Origin: Bombus terrestris | Lineage: Eukaryota; Arthropoda; Insecta; Hymenoptera; Apidae | Length of the DNA: 64,000 nucleotides | Reading direction: 5' to 3' | NCBI RefSeq assembly: GCF_910591885.1 | Contig: NC_063276.1 | Coordinates: forward strand, 930,001 to 994,000 | Shown here: positions 19,770 to 31,582 of the stretch, piece by piece | Layout: the number at the start of each line of letters is the position of its first letter | Position numbering within the stretch: position 1 is the first letter of the stretch | The notes under the pieces: generated by a model | Databases searched by the model: none | What the model was told of the DNA's origin: nothing | The model's input: the letters and a program-made list of their open reading frames with translations, nothing else | Translations under genes and position numbers: made by a program

Positions 19770-22700
19770 ACGAGTCTTTTAAATATTACGTTATAATTAG
19801 AGCACTAAAGTGTATAAAAGCGAAGACGTTGAATAATGGATAGCGTAGATAAGATAGAACTCTGTATCATTTATTTGTGAGAATTAAAAAATTTATTCGT
19901 GGATAATACTTGAAGATTTCACTGTTTGTGATAGATTTGTTAGATTTGATTTCACTGTTTCTGAGTTTATGTTAATTTGTTGGATTTTAAGTCATCAATC
20001 GTCCAATTTATAGTAACGTTCAATATGAATAACACACGATCTTTTATCGTTCGACTTTAAAATAAAAATTTTTTACTACAGCGTATCTCTTTGACTATGA
20101 AAATTCACCAACCAATTTTCTATCGTAAAAATATTCTTACCAGCATCCTATGTGTCCCATGATCCAGCGATGCTCATCCAACGATCGTAGAGAATTCGAA
20201 GTCTAGTCGCAATTACGCAAGCGTCTTCCGTCGAGATGAAAGAAGAAAGGCAGAATTAAAAAAAAGAAAGAAGGCAGCGCTGCGTGAAGACAAAAGTATT
20301 GAATAAGGTTGGCTATAGCGAAGAGGGGATGGGACGTGCGAAGGGGAGTATGGAATGCCACAAATGGGGTCGCAGCCGTTGAAGGCAAACGACTGCGCCC
20401 TGGCGAAGTGCCTTCGACGACGGAAAACGCTTGTCCATTCACATTCTACGGCTGACTAATTCGTACGGTTGTCAGGAACGTGATCCATACCGTGATTGCC
20501 GCGATCTGACGTTACATCGTCAGTATGACACCGTAACCATAGTTGTTTAACTCTTTTACAACTACTGACCCATGTACGTAAAAGGTGAAGAAGTCAGAGC
20601 ACATAAAGAGGGTAACGATTAACTGTCTTTGATGATGTAGATAAATATAATTGTAACTATATATACACAACGTTATTGACCTAGAATATTGCTATAATTA
20701 CATACACATATTGCACTACCACATGTAAGTGTCGCGTGAATCACGTTACGAGTATCAAATACGCTTTAGTCGATTTACAACAACGGTATACGGATGTCAG
20801 TAAGATGTATGAAGTAATAAGAAAGTAACGGTTAAAAGCGATACCTGTCGTCTTTTGATAGAATCTACGAGTAGTGACTTTTTACTTTTTGTTGAAAAAT
20901 CGAACGACGGTATATTAAAGCTTGAAACTCGATTCATTGTATCCGTAGATTTTAAACATAGTTGCACGAATTGGAAAGAGAACTACAACGTTTAAGAAAT
21001 AATAGCAACTCGTAACGATAGTCAAATAAATAAAAATGATATCAACGATGAGAAAACTGGAAGATACTAGTGCGAGAGAAAAGTAGAAATTAAGAGTATA
21101 AAAGGTCAGAAAAATGATCTGAGAAAAGACGTCTTAAAGTACAAGGAACTGGAACAACGAGAACAAGGAAGTAGAAGAAAACCACAATAATCGGCTGGAT
21201 GCTTAAAAACCACCCTCCATCCGTGTACACGCGCCTAACCGTGTATCTCATATACCCGTATGAACATCAGGCATCGCATGCTTGAAAACAAACGTAGAAA
21301 TATATTAAAAGGAAGCTGTTCGCCTCGACATCGTTTAAAATCGTAGGTATGTACGTTTCAACCGATGCGTTTCAGCCATCGTTCGAGCTTGCAGCTCGAG
21401 GAATAACAGAGAGTACAGTGATCTCGGAATTGCATTACATGCTTCCTGAGCGTCGATTGCGCGCAAGAAAGGTAAAAAGAAGGGGGGAAAATAGAAGCGC
21501 GAACGAAAGGAGAACGAAGAATAAAAAGGAGAAGAACTAGACGAAAAATGGTCGAACTATACCAAGTCTATGGTCGTGTTTCTGAATCCGCTACGAAGTG
21601 CTCCTGATGTTTGTCTATGATCGTAAATGATCGATGATTTACGTTGACTTATATTAGTATTCTGGCGCAATAATAAAGTACGAGATATTATTAGAAACAC
21701 CGCTATTTTCTATTTACGAGGAAATTAATTTTTCATATTTCCTCGAGCCAATGTGGGTTACGTTTAACATCAAACTCGTCCACTCGCTAAATATTATAAC
21801 AAATACGATATTTTTAATACTTTTTGTACCTTTACGTGTCATATGTATCTCTTTGCATTGCTGTGTCTTTAAAATGTTCGTAAAGGCATAAATATTCGCA
21901 GTGTACCAACGAATATCGAACGAGTAAAAATTAAAAGATTTTCTGATGCAGTCGCCAGAACGATTTTGTTGGCCGATTAATAGTAAGTAGATCGTCGATT
22001 GTTCGTACTGTGAGTCAGCCATATTTGTGGTCAGGGAACGACGATCACCGCTTAGCTTTTCTTCCGATGGCGTTCATACCGATTATGTAATCAACGCGGC
22101 GCGTACTATGAGTACGTGTAATTTAGTTCCAAGAAGTACCGTTGACTCTGCTCGCTTCACCGCCTAAGGTGCTTCGTTTCCTTCTGCAACCGTGTTTAAC
22201 CGGCGCGCGTCTCTTCGCTTCGAGATCTGACAGAAAGAACGTTGGATAGCCACGATGCAACAGGAACGCGTTCCAATGTCTTTTTTTCCAAGAGTTTCTA
22301 AGGGAGTCTATTAACTCGAAGATAAATAATCGATGATCGATCGAAACGTGTCTGGTTTTATCGCCGCGACAGTCGTTGCTTATTCTTCATCCTCTGTCTA
22401 TTTCTTTCCTAACGCTGGAATTGTCTACGATTAATGTACTTACTCGTAAAACACGTATCGAAGAGGTGGAAATGGCATAGCCGTATGAAAAAATTAGCAA
22501 AAAAATTCTAGCTACGAAGGATGAGCAGTTTCGAAGGATCCCAGAGAAATTATAGTAATACCAGTGGCGCAAGTTGATACGCGGAATACGGTTAATTGTA
22601 CCAGGGAACGAGGAAATTGTTGCATTTTAATAACCCTCGTTCGCACGAACCACTGGATCCTCGTAGAAAATGAAATCGCGTGTGTTCGTCGCAAAAACCG

Positions 22701-24070
22701 CTTGCAAGGAATTAGCGAGGCAAGGAAGCTGTTGAGCAACGAGCCTGGCCGAAGGAAAGTTTCCTTTTCGAATAATTTAACTCGGACGTTAGTTGCTGGA
22801 CTGTTGCTCGTTTACGAAGATTGGAAAAGCGATCTTCCAGTCTGTGATCTTTACGAATCAAAGATGGAGTAGAAGTTAAGAAGATTCTAGAAGACATAAA
22901 TTAGACTTGAGATGAATTTAGGTCACGCAAGTGATTTGCTTTGCAAGTGATGCTTAATCGCATAATTGTGAATAGATTAATTTAGACTTTATAAATTTTC
23001 TGATATTTAGGTTCGTTTTTCGTAAGAAATTGGCTTGAGCTTTAAAGATAAAAAATAACAATTCAAAACGATGGATTATTCATTTCGACTACATTGTTAC
23101 TTTTATTTTAGAAATAATACAGAGAAGCTAACTTTATTGGCTTTATCACGGTATATACTAAAGCTGAGAAGAATTGAGAATCGAATAAAACAGAATGTCG
23201 ATTCTACCTCGTTAAAGGATCGCAAATAATTTACAAATTTCCATAAATTTGTTCAAAGACACCTACAAGCTATAAATTATGCTTCGAGCAGGCTTCCTCG
23301 AATAAAGACGTTCGTATAATTCGGTATGTTTGCATTCGGCGAAGGTGATCAGCGTTACAAGATGCAACAACATCCACGGATGATTAATCGTACCCTACAC
23401 GCGCATTTTTTATCAACAGGTACCTGCTTTCACTTGGAATCCACGATTAAACTTGCGTGTCTTTCGTTGTAATGGAAAACTGAAGAACGCACCGATGACT
23501 TTTGCAATTTACAGAGATCGATTCCTAAGTTGAGACGTATGTAATGGCAAAGTAATTTCTTTGCCTCTTTATTCCTCTACTGTTACTTTTATAATGGGAA
23601 ACTGAGAAACATGACGATGGTTTTTGCAATCTTCAAGGATTCTTATGAAAACAGCAATAAGAATGAAGCGTAGATACTGTGGATATGGCGAAATAATTCC
23701 TCTGTGTCATAAGTGTACAGAGTGTCATAAGTGTCAAAATATCCAAAGTAGTTGCAACATTTAGCGCGTGAAATAAATCTCTGCTTGATATTCTTCGATT
23801 CTGTTCGTAAAGATATTTTGCATAAAACTTCTTACGCGATATACGGAAGCTTCCGTGAACGAAGGTAGATAAAATTGGGAAAATCGTTCTGGATTTTAGC
23901 CGATGATATACAATGATTGCAAAAAGCACTTGTATTTTCGTATTAATGAAACGTATTAATTAAATTTCGTATAAATTATTAATAAAAACCTTATAAAAAG
24001 TTGCCTCGCTAGAAAATAACGCGTATAAATAATTTCTGCGGTCAAATTTCAAATATATATTTATTTATTT
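19770..24070. other. Non-coding stretch downstream of nudel
   Basis: No coding exon is supportable on either strand. The visible structure is a short CpG-rich, purine-biased patch near 20220-20460 and a diverged duplication at 23461-23646. Open frames such as 22564-22872 have no coherent domain or splice context. Confidence 0.5.
23461..23646. repeat. Diverged tandem duplication, period 122 bp
   Basis: AATGGAAAACTGAAGAACGC at 23471 is echoed by AATGGGAAACTGAGAAAC at 23593. Both are followed by CCGATGAC/ACGATGG and TTTTGCAAT. Read by eye; the identity is moderate. Confidence 0.5.
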
Positions 24071-24450
24071 CGATTTGATACGTGCACATGATCGTCAGGA
24101 TGGATAATCTTGCAACGACGAGGCGATGGAAAACGGTGTCTGCGATTGATGAAAAATGCCATCCACGTGAAAAGCTGGCTTACCTATATTCATCGAGCAC
24201 GTGAAATCGTTGAAGACGCGTGAAGGCAGCGATGCTCGGCTGCGAGCAGTCAGGCACCGATACCGTTACACTTGGCAGCTTCCTGCCGCTCGGAATACGG
24301 CCTCCATCGGCCCTGTTTGTCTCTCTTCTGCATACTTATGCTCTACCTTTTTGGTATCGTCATTGTCACCTACTATCGGTGCGCACGCGCGCCTTCGATC
24401 TTATACCGTAATACAAATGATCGCGAACCGACGCGACCACACGATCGAAC
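24071..24450. promoter_or_regulatory. CpG-rich patch with two CACGTG E-boxes
   Basis: This patch is GC- and CpG-richer than its surroundings. It contains two perfect CACGTG boxes at 24164-24169 and 24198-24203, 34 bp apart. No frame in it resembles a known protein. It may be an enhancer or an unannotated promoter. Confidence 0.25.
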
Positions 24451-24840
24451 CTGGAATTCTTCACTTTCGTATGCATATAAATACATAACCTAGATACTTT
24501 TGAATTCTTCTTCTTCGTAGTGTTCTGTAACAGCAACATGGGTTCTCCTCTAGTTCGGATTTCAATCGAATGAAATTAAATTTTTGTATTGGTTTGGCAT
24601 TGCGTACGAATATCAGTAGCACTAAGTAATTAGATTTTTTTATGCGAATGAAATAAATGGATGGTTATTATCATATTAACGTTACGAATGTTACAAAGAA
24701 ATCTAGAAGCTATTAACATAACACGTTAGTACCAGTTTGTAGATTTTGTTGAGTTTGACGATGCTTGGCGGATTTTAAAGAACTGTTACGTGGTTTATCT
24801 GTCGATAAAATTATAATTGATGTTTTCTTCTTAATAATTA

Positions 24841-25160
24841 TAGCAATTAAGCGATACGTTCGTTGCACGTAGGTTTTACGATTCGAAGGAACTTTGATAA
24901 AGCAACTTTGATAATTGATAGTTTTATGAACTTTTAGCTTGAACGGCTTTTGTCTGCTATACTGTTATAATGATCTCTTAGATTTAGGTGGATAAGCAAG
25001 CGAAGGTGCAATTAGTACTCGCAGAAATTACATTTTTCAATGATCACGGAACGATTTGTTAACGAAGTCTACATAATTATATCTTAATTAATTATGTGAC
25101 TGTGTAGGTTTTATCGCGAAAGTTTCTTGAACTTTGATAAATGAATTCTCCCGTTAATAA
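24841..25160. repeat. Diverged repeat, copy A, with 234-bp internal duplication
   Basis: GTAGGTTTTA...GAACTTTGATAAA occurs at 24869 and again at 25103. The middle part (TTATAATGATCTCTTAG..., then ATCACGGAACGATTTGTTAA) resembles 27515-27640. It appears to be an old dispersed repeat that also duplicated locally. Confidence 0.42.
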
Positions 25161-25984
25161 GGCAGGCAAATCATACAACTATGATGATATATGTATAAAA
25201 CAGTAACGAATCTAACGGGTATTGGGAAAGTAATAGTCATAGTTGTTGTCATAGTACAACGGTTTAAACGAATATAATCATACACTATAGTCTGTAATAG
25301 CGCATATCGAGGAAAATTTCACGCGTTAGAAATACCATTGTGGCTTTTAAAAAATTAAAGACTAGCTTCGTTCCTCGAAAGATATTCCAACACAAAAAAT
25401 TACCTGCACGTTTCATTAGACCGATAATGAAAAAAATATTCCACACATATTACGTTGGTGTTGTAAATCCAAGAATCGCAGCAAAGTACATTTTATTAAA
25501 CGATTACCCTTCTAAATTTATAAATTCATCCTTGAAACGTTATCTATGCATATAATACTTCTTCGTATAGAAACGACGTTAAAAAAACAAGGTCAGCGTG
25601 TAAAGAAGACTTCAGTCCTATTAGAAACAACAAAGGCGGCTCTCCAGTCGAATTAGGAGAAAATATGATAATCGTCTAGTCGTTTGCACAAAGCAAATCT
25701 TAGAAATCCGATAACTTTACACGCAATGCATGACCGCTTACCATGCGCTGTTATTAAAAGCTGAAACCTCATTATGTACGCACGTCGACTCACGCTGCAC
25801 GCCTAAATCGGAATTTCCCTTCCGCCATAAGGTTACCACCATTTCGTTCCAATTGCAATCGATTCGTAACCGATCGAAGGCACACTTTTCGCGAAAAGTA
25901 AAAACCGCGCATTCCAAGCTAGTCTACGCGAGTTAGCTTTCAAATTACAACGATTATCCGCGTCTTTTGAAAGCGGTCAACAGG

Positions 25985-25992
25985 CTGACGTC
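25985..25992. promoter_or_regulatory. Perfect palindromic CRE (TGACGTCA)
   Basis: An 8-bp consensus binding site for CREB/ATF-type factors, in a locally CpG-richer region. Chance occurrence in 64 kb is likely enough that function is uncertain. Confidence 0.25.
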
Positions 25993-26149
25993 ATTCCGTA
26001 TGCTTCCTTCGTTCCTGCGTGGCGGATATGTGATTCGTTTATCGTTAGTTTTCTTCGTCTGGTAAGTCTGGTCTTAGTGCCGTGTAAGCGATTAATAGAA
26101 ATTGCAAGAAAGCAAAAAGTCCATCCAATGCGATACTAATAGAATTCTA

Positions 26150-26440
26150 ATTTCCTAACAAAATTTCGATCGAAACGAAGAATTGCTTCTCCTTCGATCG
26201 TTCTCAAACCCATCACAACCATCCTTCCACCAGACAAAATTCTCAGCCTCCCAAAAATTCTACTCACACTCGACTTAGCTCGACTCAATCCCATTTTTCT
26301 AACAGAATTTCGATCGAAGAAAAGAACGAGCTCCTTCTATTCTAACATTCTCAAACGTACCCGTTTATCCCTTTTACCAACTCAAATGCTTCATCCGCCC
26401 AAAAATTTTACTCAAATTCAACTTAATCCAATCTAATTCC
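26150..26440. repeat. Tandem duplication, period 144 bp
   Basis: CTAACAAAATTTCGATCGAA at 26155 and CTAACAGAATTTCGATCGAA at 26299 start two units. Each continues through CTCCTT..., ATTCTCAAAC..CC, CC[AC]AAAAATT[CT]TACTCA and a CGACT/CAACT stretch. The clearest tandem duplication in the window. Confidence 0.65.
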
Positions 26441-28200
26441 TCGATGATCTATGAAACCTCCGAAAAACCCGGACAGCCCGAAGCACAATGCTATCCTGTT
26501 TTCTCGATAGAGTCACTCACGAATTCGTGGCGACACGTCACCTTATGGTCAAGCGACACGATTAGGCAGTTTTGGCAGGACGTCGACCCGGTGCGAGAAA
26601 CCGTTCGAAACGCGTTGTCCGGCTGGCGTGTACAGGTGTATTGCACGTATACGCGTCGCAGTGTAACGCGCGTTGGCTGATCGCATGCCACGAACTCGTA
26701 TGAGAGAGCAAGGCTTCAACAGCTGTCTCTTCCCTCGTCTCGCCTTCGCTCCGTGTCCTACAAAACTCCTGGCAAATTAACGTCAGGGCATTTACGACGA
26801 CCTCTTTATTCTCTCGTACATGCTGGCGCATGTGCGCCTCGTTCCACCATGGAATGCCGAACTATAACAGAAATCAAGACTTCCTCTATTTCAGTGAAAC
26901 CATGGAAATTAGTCAGCGAGATATTTTTTAATCTCTGTTTGATCTGGTTTGAGCGAGTTTGATGGCGTTGAGAGACGTTTAAGACGTTAAACTCTTGCGG
27001 AATTAGTTCGCTGATAGAGTCGAAATTGCTCTATTTGGTTATTGGGGGAATTAGAGGCTACGTTGTTCGTATTTTATTTGTTAATTAGGTACTCCCTCCA
27101 ACTTCTATAATCACGAAAAACAGATATCCAAAAGTAGTACGAATTTTCATTTCATTATCGCAATATCCATATAGCGGAGAATTTTAGAAACTCCGGTAGG
27201 GGATCCTTAAATAAAAAAGTAGAAGCCAGGAGATAGAGTAACTTTAATAATCAACGCTTTTCAGTTTCTTTTTTTAATTTTAAGCGTACATACATTTTTG
27301 TAATTAGACCGCGAATCTTCGTGTATCTATGGAAAGTTTAAATATATAAAAAGTATACATATTACGTATAGAATGCATGTGAAAGTATTTAAAATATTCA
27401 AAGTAAATGACTCGTCACAATATTTATAAGAGACGAAACAAATCTCTATCCCGAGTACCATTCTCTAATTACGTTGGTCGTAAGAGTCTGCATTTGCATA
27501 AACACCCATAATCTAATTATAATGATATCTTGGACTTGTAGTTAGCTGGATAACCAGGCAAAGTTGCAATTAACACATATACGGAAGATGCATTTTCTAG
27601 CGTTCACGGAACAATTTATTAAGGACGGATAATTATTAGCAGCTTGATAAATTAAACATTTACCTACATAAGTAATTTTCTTTATAAAAATCTCTCAGAC
27701 TCTGATAAATTCTGATAAACGATCGCGCAGATTCTACTAATATGAGTCAATCGAGAGAGAATTTATTAAAGGAATGCATTTGGTGATCAATTTCTTCTGC
27801 GCTCGTTAATCTATACCATGAATTCGCTAATGTCTACTCTCGTTTTTACTATAATTTTCCAGAGTTAGGTAGATTCACGATTATTATGCGTAGAAAGAGT
27901 CGCGTTCTCCGGAGATTAGAAGAAGGCTCATCGGCGGAATTCTTTCAGCTAACGTTCTCCGCTGCTCCAGATCGTTTGCTGTACGAGATCGCCGATGATT
28001 ATGCTCTAGATGGTTTCTTTTTGGGTACGATCTCTCTAATTTTGATCGATTAACCATTTTTGCTGTACCGAACAGATGGAAAAGGTGCTAATTCCTGGTC
28101 ATTAGGAGAAATTCCGACGAGATCCACAATGGGCTCATTGATTCGCTCGAGTTCATTGATAATTACACTTTGGCGAAACTTATATCGTAGAAGAAAAATT
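26441..28200. other. Non-coding; CpG-rich 26.5-26.9 kb, then AT-rich
   Basis: No supportable gene. The CpG-rich part (about 26470-26880) has overlapping random frames on both strands. The repeat copy at 27425-27740 is listed separately. Confidence 0.45.
27425..27740. repeat. Dispersed diverged repeat, copy B
   Basis: Shares with copy C (37700-37885) a GAGAC.GAAAC...ATCTCTAT stretch, then ATTTGCATAAACA and a TAATCTA motif. Shares with copy A (24950-25160) TTATAATGAT[CA]TCTT and TCACGGAAC[GA]ATTT. Contains the POU-type octamer ATTTGCAT at 27492-27499. Confidence 0.42.
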
Positions 28201-31200
28201 AATGGGGGAGGGATGCAAGAAAATCTTACGCGGAATTAATAAAACGTTTGAAGAAAAGATTACAAATACATACGTATTTATATATAGAAATTTCTTATGT
28301 TATCTTTTATTTTTATCTTTGATATTTCTTATTCTATTTCCTATCGCTTATTTTTACTTTCAATGTTCCTTACTTCGTATTCCTGTCCTTAATACTTTTC
28401 ATCTTAAATTTCTACTTTCGATACTTGCAAGTTGCTATTTCTATTATATATTAAACGTTTCCGCGTATAATATTTCCCTCCATGAGCAATATTTAATTAT
28501 GCGGACGATTAATTTTCACTTACACCCAGCCTAGTCACGCATTTACATGCCAGTGACTCGACGATCCTCTTTCTATTTAAATTTAAAGAAGCCCCATCAA
28601 AAGGCAATTTCAAGGCGATTTCGTTGCTTCCAGATGGCACGCGGTCATTCCGAAAAGTCAGAAGCGAGTCTAAGGAATTTAATAACGGTGGTGAACCCGG
28701 ACAAATCGGTAAATGGAATCTCGTCTCAAGATCATCTCGATCGCGACTCAGCAACACGGAGGAAGTGGACCAAACAGACGTCATCGTGGCCACGAGGGCC
28801 GTCGTGGCATTTCCGCAAAACGGTGTTTTCTGCGAGCTACTTACTCGCGATATTTAAACAGAAACTTTAATATCGTCTGTATCGCGAGCTTTCGTAAGCC
28901 ACGATATTCCCAACGTAATCTCAAGGACGTATCGGTCTCTCGACATCGCTACGCCAATGATTAATACGAACAATCTCCTCGAAAGATGATTTGTCGTAAA
29001 AAGAAATCGGAATTTTAAAGCAGGCTATTTAAATGCTAATTTGAAAACGAGTCTAAACATAATCGGCATTCTATGAAAAGGAAAATCGTGATACTTCGCT
29101 GGTCGTTCGATGAACGAATTTCATCGCGAACTGGAAATTTGGCTCTCGTTTCGTCGGATTTATATTCCTCCTGATTTATTAAGCGAAATGCCCTAGGAAG
29201 TTCTAAAATATTAAATCAGCGAATAAATTACGATTGTAATATTCGTTTCACTGACGGCTTTACTGGGAATATCTATTGGCAATTTTATATGTAATTTTTT
29301 TCTATCGATTTACACTATCGAATTCTTGTTTCTTAACTTTCACCTAGGTTCTATACTTTTATGAGTTATATGATATTAGTTCGAAGAAAATGTGACCGAG
29401 TCATTATCGCATAAATGTAATTTCTCGTTTCAATTTCGTTCGAACACGTTTTTAAAAATATTTGAAATCTTTTTCGTGTACTGACACGAGAGCAAAGTGG
29501 AGGACCGATTTCAAGATCCTATGAAAGCGGAGCATTAACCAGAGTTTGATTTAGCCGCGTATAACGATCGAAGAAGCTCCTTGGACAGGTCAATGTCCCG
29601 AAAAATTACTGATTGCGACTAGTTAAGACTTCTGGCCGCGCCTAATACATACATATATCGCCAGGCGCGGCGATGAATTATTAATGCTTCGTAATGAAAG
29701 ACAATTACCAAGAAGAAAAGCTTGCGCTGCGAATAGACGAGACAGCCGATGTTCGTCAAGCAGGCGTAAAAACTTTTTCCTCGTCTGAAGGCGCGTTAAG
29801 TGATCTTACCACGCAGTCGTCTTTTGATCGACCATCGAGGCTAAAAAGGCTAGTCTTCGATCGTTGTCGGACACCGACGAAAGAAACGAACTATTATGAC
29901 GTTTTTCTGCACTCCAGACGATTAGAGACGGACTCGATATATTTCTTCAAAACTGTGACGTACGTCGAAATTGAAATTTTATAAGTGCACAGCCTTCAGG
30001 TACATTAGACGTAGAAAATATCGATTTTATTTTCTATAATTTTCTACCGTTTGTGCTATAGCGAATAGAACGATGCCAAAATTCGTGTATAAATAAAACG
30101 TGGGATATTTTCAATCTCTGAATTATTATCCGTTGATTTTAATTATTTCGTTTTATCTATTTAAAACCGTTTTAAGAATTTCATAACAAAAATTCAGCGC
30201 CAGATATATTTCACGTCAACTGCTACTTATGAAAATCATAGCAGAAACGGAATTAAGAAGCGTGTTAATTTCGATGAACGAGTAGATCGTAACTTTCTGA
30301 AGAAATGGAAACAAAAAGGAAATTTCGCCAAAGATGATTCGTAACATAATTGGCTCAAATCGCGTGACCTTCTCGAGTCTGGCATTATATTTGCCATTTA
30401 TTTAAACGAAGATATTTGAGCATTTTGGTACATCGTAATGCAGCGATGTCGAAGGTAAATCTATTTTCTACCGACTTTCCACTCTGTGGATGACAAATCG
30501 AATTAGCGACGTTTATTCACACGAAATCGATTGAGAAGGATAAACCGTGAGTAACGCTTTCGAAGAAGCGAATTATTGGATAATGTCTGTCGAAATTCGT
30601 AATTCATTGGAATTGCTTCGTGTCTCGTGGCGAAACAAGGCTCGATGATTTAGAAAGTGTAACGAGATTCGTCTGGACAGAAATCGCCGAGAAGGTAAAC
30701 AGCTTTTTCCAATTACCATAAGCATTCTGCAGCTGCAATTTCTCGGGCAGTTTTTACTTTGAAAAATTCTATTCTGTCGGCTATCGAGCATTCTAATCGC
30801 GTTGAATGCCTATTTCACGTTGTCATAAATAGAATCTCGAACAGTGTGACAGGGAAATTTGTTATTTTTTATATGTACCTGGTCGATACGATCTTTAGCG
30901 TTTCAGTTTCATTTTTCTAATGTGAAATTTGCATTTTTTCTTTCGCTTTTCAAAGCTGCTTCTATACAGGATACGCAAATTCCACTTTCCACGTCTTCTA
31001 TGGCTATTGAAAATACAATTGGAGAAAGTCAATGAATCAATGGAAAACGTAGCGTAAAGAAGAGAAGAAGGCAACGCGATTAGACAATCAACTACTTACT
31101 AGGATAATCTTGTAAAAAAACGATTGGAAAATGTAAATAACAAGTCGGAATAAAAATGTGCTGGAATAAATAGAGGATGAATTCAAACGAAAACAAGCAA

Positions 31201-31446
31201 ATCATCGGAATAAATGGAAAAGTAAATAAAATACATCGAACAATTTTTCTACCATATCATTTTTATCTCTTTTATCGTACCACGTTAAAACGCGATAAGG
31301 AAAATGTAAAGAAACATAAAAAATATTTTTTCATCAAAAATCTCACAAACTTTCAAATAATAAAAGAAAACAAAAGAACAGGAAACGATCTTTCGTCGAA
31401 GCGACTGAAACCGATCTAAACTTTGGACGAAAAAGAACTAAGAAAG
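28201..31446. other. Non-coding stretch, nothing recognised
   Basis: Open frames here (for example 28202-28534, hydrophobic because the DNA is T-rich) lack homology, splice sites and codon structure. No repeats or RNA genes were seen. Confidence 0.45.
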
Positions 31447-31582
31447 CGAGTAAATAGTAAATAGAAAATATTCTTCGGTCAAAACTACTGGCTTTGATCC
31501 AACTAATTTAAGCTCGAGGAAAAAAGGATAAAAAAGACCACGAGTAAATAGAAAATATTTTTCCGTCAAAATAGATAAACTA
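31447..31582. repeat. Short diverged duplication, period 87 bp
   Basis: GTAAATAGAAAATATTCTTC at 31457 and GTAAATAGAAAATATTTTTC at 31544, each followed by GGTCAAAA/CGTCAAAA. The spacer between them differs. Confidence 0.5.

Noticed and set aside
22564..22872. 102-codon + strand frame, briefly considered as a small protein
   Set aside because: It begins at a non-ATG codon, and no domain, signal or splice context was found.
28202..28534. 110-codon frame with apparent membrane segments
   Set aside because: Hydrophobicity follows from T-rich DNA; no homology, splice sites or codon pattern.
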